A stretch of DNA of 64,000 nucleotides from Lachnoclostridium edouardi (GTDB lineage: Bacteria; Bacillota; Clostridia; Lachnospirales; Lachnospiraceae), in the NCBI RefSeq assembly GCF_900240245.1, contig NZ_OESQ01000001.1, positions 2,110,412 to 2,174,411 on the forward strand, written 5' to 3'. Position numbers and translations under genes: made by a program. The notes beneath the pieces were generated by a model. It had not been told where the DNA came from. It did no database searches and was given only the letters and a program-made list of their open reading frames with translations. Of this stretch, positions 54,994 through 64,000 are shown piece by piece (position 1 is the stretch's first letter; each line of letters opens with the position of its first letter).

Positions 54994-56493
54994 ATGGGAG
55001 AGCTGTTTATAGGTATTTGGAAGGTTTGGCAGTGGCTGATGAGCCATCTGATTTTTATTAATTTAATATTGTCAATTATTATTGTGTTTTTCCAAAGACG
55101 AGATCCAAAGGCAGTTTGGACATGGCTGCTGGCCCTGTACTTTATCCCTGTTTTTGGATTTTTATTTTATCTGCTTTTTTGTCAGGATATTAATAAAAGC
55201 AAAATGTTCCGCATTAAAGAGGTGGAGGATAAGCTGAGAATCTCCGCCAGAGGACAGGAGAATTTTCTGAGAGGCCACAATATTGACGAAATGGATACTC
55301 TGGGAAAGGATTATAAAGAGCTGGTGTTTTATAATCTGGATACGTCAGGGGCAGTTTTGACGGTAAATAACGAAATTGAAATTTTTACAGACGGGATGGC
55401 AAAGTTTGAAGATTTAAGAAACAGTTTAAGGCAGGCAAAAAAGTTTATTCACATTCAATATTATATTATAAAAAAAGATGAAGTTTTTCTATCTATGGTG
55501 CCGATTCTTAAAGATAAGGCCAGACAGGGGGTAGAGGTGCGGATTTTGTGCGACGGAATGGGAGGAAGGTTTGTGCCTAAAGCCTTGTGGAAGGAATTGG
55601 AGGAGGCGGGAATTTTTGTGGGAATTTTTTTCCCTCCAATTCTGGGAAGGCTGAATTTAAGGGTAAATTATAGAAATCACAGAAAAATAGTAGTAATAGA
55701 CAATCAGACAGGGTATGTAGGCGGCTTTAATATTGGAAAAGAATATATTGGAAAAGATAAAAAATTTGGATATTGGAGGGATACCCACTTAAAAATCAGG
55801 GGTGGGGCTGTTATCAGCCTTCAGATTCGGTTTGCCCTGGACTGGAATTATGCAGTGAAAGAAAATTTGTTTCTCCACGTAGAATATTTTGACGATAACG
55901 GGGAAATGGAAAATATAGGTCCGATTTTGTCCGGGGAAAAAAGACCATTGGGAATTCAGATTATTACAAGCGGTCCGGACGTAACATATAAGCAAATCAG
56001 AAATAATTATTTAGAGCTGTTTCACAAAGCCAGAAAGCATATTTACATTCAGACTCCGTATTTTATACCAGACGACGCGGTGCTGTCGGCATTACAGATT
56101 GCCGCCAGATCTGGCGTGGACGTGCGGCTTATGATTCCCTGTATGCCAGATCACCCATTTGTATATTGGGCAACCTATTCTTACACAGGGGATTTATTAG
56201 AAGCAGGGGCCAGATGTTATCAATATGAAAATGGGTTTCTCCACGCGAAAGGCGTTATGGCGGACAGCTGCGTTTGCTGCTACGGCACTGCCAATATGGA
56301 CATCAGAAGCTTTGAGCTGAACTTTGAGGTAAATGCGATTATTTACGATGAAGAGACTACGAAACAGCTGGAGGAAATTTTCTTAAATGATTTGAAATAC
56401 TGCCATGAAATCACATTGGAAGAGTATAATAACAGAAATATTTTCATTCGGGTAAAAGAGCAGGGCAGCCGGCTGCTGTCGCCTTTGCTGTAA
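54994..56493 (+). CDS. cls: Cardiolipin synthase (phospholipase D family)
   Basis: 499 residues. Two N-terminal membrane helices (about 12-32 and 42-62) are followed by two HKD catalytic motifs: NHRKIVVID and LHAKGVMAD. The linker RRDPKAVWTWLLAL is typical of bacterial Cls. It joins two phosphatidylglycerols into cardiolipin at the membrane. GAAGGTGATAAT precedes the ATG. A small membrane protein gene follows after 13 nt. Confidence 0.95.
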   Translation: MGELFIGIWKVWQWLMSHLIFINLILSIIIVFFQRRDPKAVWTWLLALYFIPVFGFLFYLLFCQDINKSKMFRIKEVEDKLRISARGQENFLRGHNIDEMDTLGKDYKELVFYNLDTSGAVLTVNNEIEIFTDGMAKFEDLRNSLRQAKKFIHIQYYIIKKDEVFLSMVPILKDKARQGVEVRILCDGMGGRFVPKALWKELEEAGIFVGIFFPPILGRLNLRVNYRNHRKIVVIDNQTGYVGGFNIGKEYIGKDKKFGYWRDTHLKIRGGAVISLQIRFALDWNYAVKENLFLHVEYFDDNGEMENIGPILSGEKRPLGIQIITSGPDVTYKQIRNNYLELFHKARKHIYIQTPYFIPDDAVLSALQIAARSGVDVRLMIPCMPDHPFVYWATYSYTGDLLEAGARCYQYENGFLHAKGVMADSCVCCYGTANMDIRSFELNFEVNAIIYDEETTKQLEEIFLNDLKYCHEITLEEYNNRNIFIRVKEQGSRLLSPLL

Positions 56494-56506
56494 TTATCAG
56501 GAATTA

Positions 56507-56986
56507 GTGAATAAACAGAAAGCAGAGTGGGAAATACTATTTACCATGAAGATTATACAAAACTTTTTAAAATGTGGAGTAACTGGCTGGTGTCTGGAAG
56601 TAATGTTTACATCTGTGGAATCAATTATGGCGGGTGACTGGAGGCTGATGGGAAAAACCTCGCTGCTGATGTTTCCGATTTACGGTATGGGCGCTCTTTT
56701 AGAGCCTATTGGAAAAGGTGTAGACAAATGGATTGGAGATCCTCAGACAGGGGTGGCAGTGCTTCAGGAAAAGGACAAAATCGTCCGTCATGGAATGCTG
56801 TACATGGTACTGATTTTTGTTGTAGAATATGGCTCGGGACTGCTTTTAAGAAACCATGGCATTTGCCCCTGGGATTATACAGGCAGGCACACAAACATTA
56901 ACGGGCTGATCCGTTTGGATTTTGCGCCCCTGTGGTTTGGAACAGGACTTTTATTTGAGCAAATAACAAAAAAGAGAGGCGGCTAG
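56507..56986 (+). CDS. Small membrane protein, putative ABC transporter permease family (PF06541-like)
   Basis: About 159 residues with three or four hydrophobic segments (GVTGWCLEVMF, LLMFPIYGMGALLEPI, MLYMVLIFVVEYGSGLLL, FAPLWFGTGLLFEQI). The pattern of W, E and PIYG fits the small family named putative ABC transporter type IV (CmpB); real function is unknown. GTG 56507 has AGGAA nearby; ATG 56546 would shorten the protein by 13 residues and gives a more membrane-like start. The gene follows cls closely, so it may be co-transcribed. Confidence 0.6.
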   Translation: MNKQKAEWEILFTMKIIQNFLKCGVTGWCLEVMFTSVESIMAGDWRLMGKTSLLMFPIYGMGALLEPIGKGVDKWIGDPQTGVAVLQEKDKIVRHGMLYMVLIFVVEYGSGLLLRNHGICPWDYTGRHTNINGLIRLDFAPLWFGTGLLFEQITKKRGG

Positions 56987-57056
56987 ACTTGTAATCTGGC
57001 CGCTTGTTTTATATAATAGAAAAGACATAAAAAACTGGCAAAAGGGGACTGAATCC

Positions 57057-57818
57057 ATGATAAGATTTATCTTGGTGGCATTAAGCGTTATACTATTTTT
57101 AATTTTAAGCATTCCGATTCTGATTGCAGAGTGGATTGTGGGAAAAGTGAATCCGGAAAAAAGGGACTGGCAAAGTCTTAGGATTGTAAAAAGCGTATTC
57201 AAATATCTGTTAGCTGTGGCAGGAGTAAAAATCACAGTAAAAGGGGCGGAAAATATTCCCCAGGATAAAGCAGTTTTATTTGTGGGAAACCACAGAGGAT
57301 ATTTTGATATTCTGGTAGGTTATGTGACAGTGCCGTGTTTAATGGGATTTGTAGCTAAAAAGGAGATGTTAAGATATCCTTTATTAAAAGACTGGATGCA
57401 CAACGTAAACTGTCTGTTTCTGGACAGAGTAAATATGAAAGAAGGGCTGAAAACCATTTTGACCGGAATAGAAAAGGTGAAGCATGGTATTTCCATATGG
57501 ATTTTTCCCGAGGGTACCAGAAGTCGCACAGAATCTGTTTTGGAGATGCTTCCCTTTAAAGAAGGCAGTCTGAAAATTGCGGAAAAGGCCGGCTGCGCAG
57601 TGATTCCTGTGGCTATGACAGGAACGGCGGAGGTATTTGAAGCCCATATTCCTTTTATTCATCCGTCACATGTAATTATCCAGTTTGGAGAGCCAATTTA
57701 CATAAAGGAGCTGACTGCTGAGCAGAAAAAGTTTTCAGGAGCTTACACAAGAGATAAGATTCTGGAAATGTTACAGGAGCAGCTAAAGGAAAGAGAAGGC
57801 TTTACGGCTGAAAAATAA
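57057..57818 (+). CDS. plsC: 1-acyl-sn-glycerol-3-phosphate acyltransferase
   Basis: 253 residues. An N-terminal hydrophobic segment (about 3-25) anchors it to the membrane. The acyltransferase motifs are present: NHRGYFD (H-x4-D), FPEGTRSR and VIPVAMTG. It adds the second acyl chain to lysophosphatidic acid to give phosphatidic acid. It lies close to cls, grouping phospholipid genes. GGGGACTG precedes the ATG. Confidence 0.93.
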   Translation: MIRFILVALSVILFLILSIPILIAEWIVGKVNPEKRDWQSLRIVKSVFKYLLAVAGVKITVKGAENIPQDKAVLFVGNHRGYFDILVGYVTVPCLMGFVAKKEMLRYPLLKDWMHNVNCLFLDRVNMKEGLKTILTGIEKVKHGISIWIFPEGTRSRTESVLEMLPFKEGSLKIAEKAGCAVIPVAMTGTAEVFEAHIPFIHPSHVIIQFGEPIYIKELTAEQKKFSGAYTRDKILEMLQEQLKEREGFTAEK

Positions 57819-57844
57819 AAAATGCAGATAATCGGAGGAACGCC

Positions 57845-58972
57845 ATGGATTTACTGGAGATAAGAAAAAAGCTGGACCAGATAGATAAAGAACTGGTTCG
57901 GCTTTTTGAACAGAGAATGGATCTTTGCAGACAGGTGGCAGAGTATAAAATAGAAACAGGGAAGCCTGTATATGACGAAGAGAGGGAGTCCCAGAAAATA
58001 AAGTCAGTAAGAGAACTGGCTGAAAGTGAGGAAAATAAACAGGGCGCCGAGGAAATGTTCAGGCAGCTGATGACTGTGAGCCGCAGGCTGCAGTACAGAC
58101 TTCTGGCGGAAAATGGTCAGGATATGCAGCTGCATTTTAAAGCGGTGGACAGCCTGCCTAAAGCAGGGGTCCGGGTAGTATACCAGGGAATTGAAGGGGC
58201 GTACAGCCATGGGGCTGCGCTCCAGTATTTTGGGGATAATGTAGATGCTTACCATGTAAAAACGTGGGAGGCAGCTATGGAAGAGGTGGAAAAGGGCCGC
58301 GCCGATTATGGGGTGCTGCCTATTGAAAATTCTTCTGCAGGCGTGGTGGAGGATAATTATGATCTTTTAATGGAATATCATAATTACATTGTGGCGGAAA
58401 CATTTCTTCCTGTAAAACATGCGCTTTTAGGTTTACCTGACGCCAGCCTGGAGGAAATAAAAACAGTATTTTCCCATCCTCAGGGGCTGATGCAGTGTTC
58501 TGAATATTTAGACAGCCATCCGGATTGGAAGAAAATCAGCGTGGAAAATACGGCGGTGGCTGCGAAAAAGGTAATTGAGGAGGGAGATAAAACTCAGGCG
58601 GCAGTAGCCAGCGAAATTGCCGGCCGTCTTTACGGCTTAAAGGTGCTGCAAAGCTCTGTAAACTATAATAAAGAAAACACTACCAGATTTATTATTGTAT
58701 CCAGGCAGCCTATATACAAGAAAACTGCAGATAAGGTAAGTATTTGTTTTGAGCTTCCTCATAAAAGCGGATCTTTGTACAATATACTGAGCAATTTTAT
58801 TTACAATAATGTTAACATGGTAATGATTGAATCCAGGCCTGTAAAAGATAAAAACTGGGAGTATAGATTTTTTGTGGATGTGGAAGGAAACCTGGGGGAT
58901 TCGGCTGTAAACAACGCCTTAAAAGGCATTGAAGAGGAAGCCGTAAATATGAGAATTCTTGGAAACTATTAA
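57845..58972 (+). CDS. pheA: Bifunctional chorismate mutase / prephenate dehydratase
   Basis: 375 residues in three parts: an AroQ-type chorismate mutase (about 1-88; LEIRKKLDQIDKELVRLFEQ), prephenate dehydratase (about 110-285; VVYQGIEGAYSHGAA, with the TRF motif in NTTRFIIVS) and a C-terminal ACT domain (about 298-370; ELPHKSGSLYNIL), which binds phenylalanine for feedback control. It makes phenylpyruvate from chorismate. GGAGGAACGCC precedes the ATG. No attenuator or T-box was seen in the 26-nt gap upstream. Confidence 0.96.
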   Translation: MDLLEIRKKLDQIDKELVRLFEQRMDLCRQVAEYKIETGKPVYDEERESQKIKSVRELAESEENKQGAEEMFRQLMTVSRRLQYRLLAENGQDMQLHFKAVDSLPKAGVRVVYQGIEGAYSHGAALQYFGDNVDAYHVKTWEAAMEEVEKGRADYGVLPIENSSAGVVEDNYDLLMEYHNYIVAETFLPVKHALLGLPDASLEEIKTVFSHPQGLMQCSEYLDSHPDWKKISVENTAVAAKKVIEEGDKTQAAVASEIAGRLYGLKVLQSSVNYNKENTTRFIIVSRQPIYKKTADKVSICFELPHKSGSLYNILSNFIYNNVNMVMIESRPVKDKNWEYRFFVDVEGNLGDSAVNNALKGIEEEAVNMRILGNY

Positions 58973-58989
58973 GAAAAGAGAGAAAAAAT

Positions 58990-60279
58990 ATGAATACCAA
59001 GCAATTTGTAATCTATAGAAAATTAAAAAATCAAAAACTTTTTGACGATATGGCAAAGCTGCTAACTGAGGAGAACATGGACCAGGCGGCAGAGACGGCT
59101 TACAGCTGCGCCCATCGTCTGCTGGAGCTGGCAGTGGCCTATGGTTTGGAAGGAAACCTGTGGCACTGCTTTTTAGCTTTATGTCTGGCAGACAATGAAA
59201 ATGCATACAGCACCTCCTGTGAAATTGTGGGGGAGGCAGAGGGAAGCCTGAATGTGCTGGTAAAAAGAGATTTTACCCTGATTAAGGAGCTGTTTGACTG
59301 CGATATCAGCTGCCTGGACCAGATTAGCGGCCCTGATTCTCAGCTGTGGAAGGAGCTAAAAAACTACAAGGCTGCCAACGGAAGCAGCCGCATGTTTAAT
59401 AAGCGAATCAGAGACCGTCTGGTAGAACTGGCCGTGTCCTTAGAACATGCAGAAACAGTAGAAGAGTTTCACCGCATGATCACTGATTTTTATAAAGAAT
59501 TTGGCGTAGGCAAGTTTGGGCTGAATAAGGCCTTCCGTGTAATTGAGAAAAAAGAAAAAGTAGAAATTGAGCCGATTGTAAATATTGAGCATATTTACCT
59601 GAACGATCTGGTGGGATATGAGCTTCAGAAGAAAAAACTTATAGATAATACTCAGGCCTTTGTGGACGGAAAAGCCGCCAACAATGTGCTCCTTTACGGG
59701 GACGCAGGTACTGGAAAATCCTCCAGCGTGAAAGCTGTTTTAAATGAATATTATGACAAGGGACTTAGAATTATTGAAGTGTATAAACATCAATTTCAGT
59801 GTCTTTCAGATATTATAGAGCAGATTAAAGACAGAAACTATAAGTTCATTATTTATATGGATGATTTGTCATTTGAAGAGACAGAGCTGGAATACAAGTA
59901 CTTGAAAGCTATTATTGAGGGAGGATTAGGTAAAAAGCCGGCTAATGTGCTGATCTATGCCACCTCTAACAGACGCCACTTGGTGAGAGAAAGCTTTAAA
60001 GACAAACGGACCCTGGATGACGACGTGCACATTAACGACACTGTCCAGGAGAAGCTGTCCCTGGTGGCCCGGTTTGGAGTTACGATATACTACGGCGCTC
60101 CCAATAAGAAGGAATTCCAGAATATTGTAAAGGTTCTGGCTGACAAGTATAAAGTAATTATGCCGGAGGAGGAGCTTCTTTTAGAAGCAAACAAATGGGA
60201 GTTAAGCCACGGAGGACTTTCCGGGCGGACTGCCTCTCAGTTTATTACATATCTGTTGGGAAACACCGACGGAAATTAA
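58990..60279 (+). CDS. DUF815 family AAA-type ATPase
   Basis: 429 residues. An N-terminal helical region (about 1-190) precedes an AAA-like ATPase: Walker A YGDAGTGKSSS (about 237-246), Walker B FIIYMDDLSFEE, and a sensor-like YATSNRRHLV. This fits DUF815, a family of predicted ATPases near other housekeeping genes in Firmicutes, with no established role. The ribosome site is weak (AAAAGAGAG). It sits 18 nt before ppx and so may be transcribed with it. Confidence 0.88.
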   Translation: MNTKQFVIYRKLKNQKLFDDMAKLLTEENMDQAAETAYSCAHRLLELAVAYGLEGNLWHCFLALCLADNENAYSTSCEIVGEAEGSLNVLVKRDFTLIKELFDCDISCLDQISGPDSQLWKELKNYKAANGSSRMFNKRIRDRLVELAVSLEHAETVEEFHRMITDFYKEFGVGKFGLNKAFRVIEKKEKVEIEPIVNIEHIYLNDLVGYELQKKKLIDNTQAFVDGKAANNVLLYGDAGTGKSSSVKAVLNEYYDKGLRIIEVYKHQFQCLSDIIEQIKDRNYKFIIYMDDLSFEETELEYKYLKAIIEGGLGKKPANVLIYATSNRRHLVRESFKDKRTLDDDVHINDTVQEKLSLVARFGVTIYYGAPNKKEFQNIVKVLADKYKVIMPEEELLLEANKWELSHGGLSGRTASQFITYLLGNTDGN

Positions 60280-60297
60280 AAGTCAGGAGGGATATTT

Positions 60298-61815
60298 GTG
60301 GCTATTAAAACATTTGCAGCTATAGATATAGGTTCCTTTGAGCTGGAAATGGGCATCTATGAACTGGCGGGGAAAAACCAGGCCCGCTGTATTGACCAGC
60401 TGCGTCATATGATCCCATTAGGCAGAGATGCTTTCAGCGATGAGAAAATCAGCTATACCATGGTAGACGAAATGTGCAGGGTTTTAAAGAACTTTGCAGA
60501 AATTATGAATTCATATCATGTAGACGATTACAGGGCATATGCCACCAGCGCTATGCGGGAGGCTAAAAACAATCAGATTATTTTAGATCAGATTAAGGTA
60601 AGAACTGGTCTGGATGTTAAGCTGATCAGCAACTCGGAGCAGCGCCTTTTAAGCTATAAAGCTATTGCGGAGAAAGAAGCAGATTTTAATAAAATGATTC
60701 AGAAGGCCACTGCCATTGTGGAAGTCAGCTCCGGAAGTATGCAGATGTCCTTATTTGATAAGGACGCCTTAGTGTCCACACAAAATCTGGGGTTAGGCGC
60801 TCTGCGCCTTTATGAAACATTATCAGGAGTACAGGCCGCAGAGGAAACCAGACTGGCAATTTTGGAGGAAATGGTAGATAACGAGCTGTTTACCTTCAGA
60901 AAAATGTATTTAAAAGACAGGACTATTAAAAACCTTATTGGAACAGGCAAATATATCCGCCATCTGGCTGTTTGGATGAGCCCTGACAGGGACAAAAGCT
61001 TTATTTCCGCAAGCACATTTATGGAATTTTACAAAAAACTGTCCTCTATGGGCCTGGATGATATTGAGGACGCCTTTGGAGTAAATAAGGAATATGCGGC
61101 TCTTATGCTGCCCAGCACCTTGATTTACAAACGGGTGATGGAGCTGACAGGAGCTGAAACCTTCTGGATTCCAGGAATCCAAATGTGCGACGGAATGGCG
61201 GCAGAGTATGGAGAGGAAAAAAATTTAGCTAAATTCGGCCACAATTTTTCAGATGATATTATCGCCACAGCCAGAAACATGGCAAAAAGATATAAATGCC
61301 ACATCAGCCACAATCAGGCTTTGGAAAAATATGCGCTGGCAATATTTGACAGCATGAAGAAATTCCATGGCCTTGGAAAAAGAGAACGGCTGCTGCTGCA
61401 AATTGCAGTAAATCTTCACTCATGCGGAAAGTTTATCAGCATGAGAGATACCAGCGAGTGCGCTTATAATATTATTATGTCCACGGAAATTATAGGATTA
61501 TCCCATGAAGAGCGGGAGGTAATCGCCAACACTGTAAAATACAATCTGAAGCCTTTCCAATATGAGGAGGCCAGGGAAAATATGATGTTAATTGCTAAGC
61601 TGGTAGCAATTCTCAGGCTGGCTAATTCCATGGACAGAAGCCACAATCAAAAGCTGTGGGACAGCAAAGTGCAGCTGAAAGAAAATGAACTGATTGTTAC
61701 AACAGCCTATGACGGGGACATTACTTTAGAAAGGCTGGCATTTGAGCAGAAGGTAGATTTCTTTGAGGAAATTTACGGAGTACGGCCTGTGTTAAAGCAG
61801 AAAAGGAGGGTGTAA
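60298..61815 (+). CDS. ppx: Ppx/GppA family phosphatase (exopolyphosphatase-like)
   Basis: 505 residues. The actin-like fold starts FAAIDIGSFELEMGIYEL, a variant of the usual DIGSNS motif, and has YRAYATSAMREAKN and VEVSSGSMQMSLF (phosphate loop). The C-terminal part (about 310-500) is a helical HD-like domain; its HD motif reads LHSCG. It removes phosphate from polyphosphate or pppGpp. The start is GTG after AGGAGGG. The gene abuts ppk, which makes polyphosphate, so the pair probably sets polyphosphate level. Confidence 0.9.
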   Translation: MAIKTFAAIDIGSFELEMGIYELAGKNQARCIDQLRHMIPLGRDAFSDEKISYTMVDEMCRVLKNFAEIMNSYHVDDYRAYATSAMREAKNNQIILDQIKVRTGLDVKLISNSEQRLLSYKAIAEKEADFNKMIQKATAIVEVSSGSMQMSLFDKDALVSTQNLGLGALRLYETLSGVQAAEETRLAILEEMVDNELFTFRKMYLKDRTIKNLIGTGKYIRHLAVWMSPDRDKSFISASTFMEFYKKLSSMGLDDIEDAFGVNKEYAALMLPSTLIYKRVMELTGAETFWIPGIQMCDGMAAEYGEEKNLAKFGHNFSDDIIATARNMAKRYKCHISHNQALEKYALAIFDSMKKFHGLGKRERLLLQIAVNLHSCGKFISMRDTSECAYNIIMSTEIIGLSHEEREVIANTVKYNLKPFQYEEARENMMLIAKLVAILRLANSMDRSHNQKLWDSKVQLKENELIVTTAYDGDITLERLAFEQKVDFFEEIYGVRPVLKQKRRV

Positions 61816-61818
61816 ACA

Positions 61819-63969
61819 ATGGCAGATATAGATGAAAAGTATTTAGAACCGGAAAATTATGTAAATAGAGAATTAAGCTGGCTGGAATTCAATTATCGAG
61901 TTCTCAGCGAAGCCAGAGATAAAACCCTGCCTTTATTTGAAAGATTAAAATTCCTCAGCATTACAGCTTCTAATCTGGATGAATTTTTCATGGTTCGTGT
62001 GGCTTCTTTAAAGGATATGGTTCACGCCAAATATAATAAGGCGGATATTGCAGGGTTAAAGCCTGGGGAGCAGCTGGAGAAAATTGCAGTGAAAACCCAC
62101 GAGCTAGTAGGCCTGCAGTATTCTACCTATAATCGCTCTCTTCTTCCTGCATTAAAGCAGAACGGGCTGTTAGTGATTACCAGCCATGAAAATCTGGATA
62201 AAAAGGACGGAGAATTTGTAGATAAATATTTTAAAGAAAATGTATATCCTGTACTTACGCCTATGGCCGTAGATTCCTCCAGACCTTTTCCCCTGGTGAG
62301 AAATAAAACTTTGAATATTGCAGCCTTAGTTCAGAAAAAGGACGAGGATGATACTATAGATTTTGCCATGGTTCAGGTGCCCGGCGTGCTTCCTCGAATT
62401 GTAGAGCTGCCGAGAGAAGAAGGAGAAGAGCGGGCCGTAATTTTGCTGGAGGAGGTAATTGAAAGAAATATACAGTCTTTATTCCTCAATTATAATATTA
62501 TTACTGCTCATCCCTTTAGAATTATGAGAAATGCAGACTTCAGCATTGATGAGGACGAGGCGGAGGATCTGCTGATTGAAATTGAAAAGCAGCTGAAGAA
62601 AAGACAGTGGGGAGAAGTTATCCGGCTGGAAATTGAAGAAAAGGTGGATAAGCGCCTTTTAAAAATCCTGAAAAAGGAGCTGCATATGAGCAGCAGCGAT
62701 ATATTTGAAATTGCAGGCCCCTTAGATTTAACTGTGCTGATGAAAATGTACGGGCTGGAGGGATTTGACTCCCTAAAAGCGTCTAAATATACGCCTCAGC
62801 CGGTGCCTGCTTTGATGAATGAGGACGATATTTTTACAAATATGAGAAAAGGGGATATTTTCCTTCACCATCCTTACCAGACCTTTGACCCGGTAGTAAA
62901 TTTTGTGAAGACAGCAGCCAGAGATCCTCAGGTTCTGGCTATTAAGCAGACTTTGTACAGGGTCAGCGGAAATTCTCCTATTATTGCCGCTTTGGCGGAG
63001 GCGGCCGACAATGGAAAACAGGTTTCTGTTTTAGTGGAGCTGAAGGCCAGATTTGACGAGGAGAATAATATTATATGGGCCAGAAAACTGGAGAAGGCGG
63101 GATGCCACGTTATATACGGACTGGTAGGCTTAAAAACTCACAGTAAAATTACTTTAGTAGTCCGCCGCGAGGAGGACGGTATACGCCGCTATGTACATCT
63201 GGGCACAGGAAACTACAATGATTCCACAGCCAGATTATATACAGACTGCGGTATTATGACATGCCATCCGCAGATTGGGGAGGACGCCACGGCAGTATTT
63301 AACATGCTTTCCGGTTATTCAGAGCCTCTTAGCTGGAATAAGCTGATTGTGGCCCCGTTATGGCTTAGAGAACGGTTCTTAAAGCTGATACGCAGAGAAA
63401 CTGCCCACGCAAGAGCCGGTAAGCCAGCCCGCATTATTGCCAAAATGAATTCCCTGTGTGATAAAAAGGTAATAGCCTTTCTTTACGAGGCCTCCTGCGC
63501 GGGAGTAGAAATTGATATGATTATCCGGGGCATCTGCTGTTTAAAGGCAGGGGTGCCTGGATTAAGCGAAAATATAAAGGTTCGGTCTATTGTAGGCAAT
63601 TTCCTGGAGCACAGCAGAATTTTCTATTTTGAAAACGACGGCAGCAAAGAGGTTTATATGGGAAGCGCAGACTGGATGCCAAGAAACTTAGACAAGAGAG
63701 TGGAAATTGCTTTCCCTGTGGAGGATGAAAGTCTGAAAGAGGAAGTGATTCACATTTTAACAACAGAGCTGGAGGACAACGTAAAGGCACATTTGCTTCA
63801 GCCTGACGGTTCCTATGAAAAGGAAGATAGGAGAGGCAAGGTAAGCGTAAACTCTCAGGATCAATTTTGCCAGGAGGCTGTGGAAAAGGCCAGGCAGCAG
63901 CTGGAAGGCCAGGAAACAGTAAACGACAGAGTGTTTATTCCTGTGGAAAATCCGGCATATAAAAAATAG
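61819..63969 (+). CDS. ppk: Polyphosphate kinase 1
   Basis: 716 residues. The N-terminal domain has YVNRELSWLEFNYRVL and LSITASNLDEFFMVR. Two PLD-like catalytic domains follow, with the phospho-His in GLKTHSKITLVVRR and a second His in FLEHSRIFYF, plus the LGTGNYND motif. It makes polyphosphate from ATP. It starts 3 nt after ppx, with AAAAGGAGGGTG over the ppx end. The length fits the PPK1 family. Confidence 0.96.
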   Translation: MADIDEKYLEPENYVNRELSWLEFNYRVLSEARDKTLPLFERLKFLSITASNLDEFFMVRVASLKDMVHAKYNKADIAGLKPGEQLEKIAVKTHELVGLQYSTYNRSLLPALKQNGLLVITSHENLDKKDGEFVDKYFKENVYPVLTPMAVDSSRPFPLVRNKTLNIAALVQKKDEDDTIDFAMVQVPGVLPRIVELPREEGEERAVILLEEVIERNIQSLFLNYNIITAHPFRIMRNADFSIDEDEAEDLLIEIEKQLKKRQWGEVIRLEIEEKVDKRLLKILKKELHMSSSDIFEIAGPLDLTVLMKMYGLEGFDSLKASKYTPQPVPALMNEDDIFTNMRKGDIFLHHPYQTFDPVVNFVKTAARDPQVLAIKQTLYRVSGNSPIIAALAEAADNGKQVSVLVELKARFDEENNIIWARKLEKAGCHVIYGLVGLKTHSKITLVVRREEDGIRRYVHLGTGNYNDSTARLYTDCGIMTCHPQIGEDATAVFNMLSGYSEPLSWNKLIVAPLWLRERFLKLIRRETAHARAGKPARIIAKMNSLCDKKVIAFLYEASCAGVEIDMIIRGICCLKAGVPGLSENIKVRSIVGNFLEHSRIFYFENDGSKEVYMGSADWMPRNLDKRVEIAFPVEDESLKEEVIHILTTELEDNVKAHLLQPDGSYEKEDRRGKVSVNSQDQFCQEAVEKARQQLEGQETVNDRVFIPVENPAYKK

Positions 63970-64000
63970 TAACCAGGAAGAGAAAGAAAATATGAGGTTA

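Noticed and set aside
57819..57844. Phenylalanine attenuator or T-box before pheA
   Set aside because: Only 26 nt separate the genes, and no leader peptide or T-box sequence is present.

Overview
The window reads as a chromosomal segment of a low-to-mid GC Gram-positive anaerobe, most likely a Lachnospiraceae / Clostridium cluster XIVa bacterium. Support: strong AGGAGG-type ribosome binding sites, Sec lipoproteins with lipoboxes, a Na+-type V-ATPase operon in the Enterococcus hirae order, small clostridial families (DUF4250, DUF3810, DUF815) and a Gram-positive type IV pilus cluster. Genes are dense. I saw no rRNA, tRNA, CRISPR array, insertion sequence or prophage.

Layout. 1-276: hairpins and a good promoter. 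277-8912: V-type ATPase genes in the order F-I-K-E-C-G-A-B-D, followed by a nucleotidyltransferase (8923-9849). 10036-12102: a SIMPL-domain lipoprotein and, convergent to it, an M24-fold protein that has lost metal ligands. 12503-16724: a ROK regulator heading a polar amino acid ABC transporter operon; the divergent control region holds two related inverted repeats. 16891-23751: topoisomerase III, exonuclease III, a Uup-like ABC-F ATPase and a GH13 glycogen-debranching-like protein that has lost all three catalytic residues. 23863-35308: a type IV pilus / type II secretion-like cluster (five prepilin-like proteins, PilB, PilC, PilD, a PilM-PilN fusion, a PilO-like and a PilX-like protein) with a DUF4250 gene inside it. 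35341-38002: two unassigned membrane proteins around a RelA/SpoT-type HD hydrolase; one carries a 15-bp tandem repeat.

38085-42071: a type IIS restriction-modification pair, with a FokI-like double adenine methylase and an AlwI-family endonuclease. A NodB-like gene appears cut off exactly at its right edge. 42506-46785 (minus strand): a two-component system plus ABC transporter whose FtsX-type permease is frameshifted. 46952-54751: signal peptidase I, a DUF3810 metalloprotease-like protein, then glycogen branching enzyme (with an unusual basic tail), a lipoprotein gene frameshifted in a G6 run, an MscS channel and 4-alpha-glucanotransferase. 54994-63969: cardiolipin synthase, a small membrane protein, PlsC, chorismate mutase/prephenate dehydratase, a DUF815 ATPase, Ppx/GppA and polyphosphate kinase.

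The strongest leads are the inactive GH13 protein linked to glycogen metabolism, the pilus cluster with its PilM-PilN fusion, the FokI/AlwI-type restriction module with its truncation scar, the paired ROK-type operators, and two frameshifted membrane or lipoprotein genes. All functional statements come from reading motifs by eye; no database search was run.
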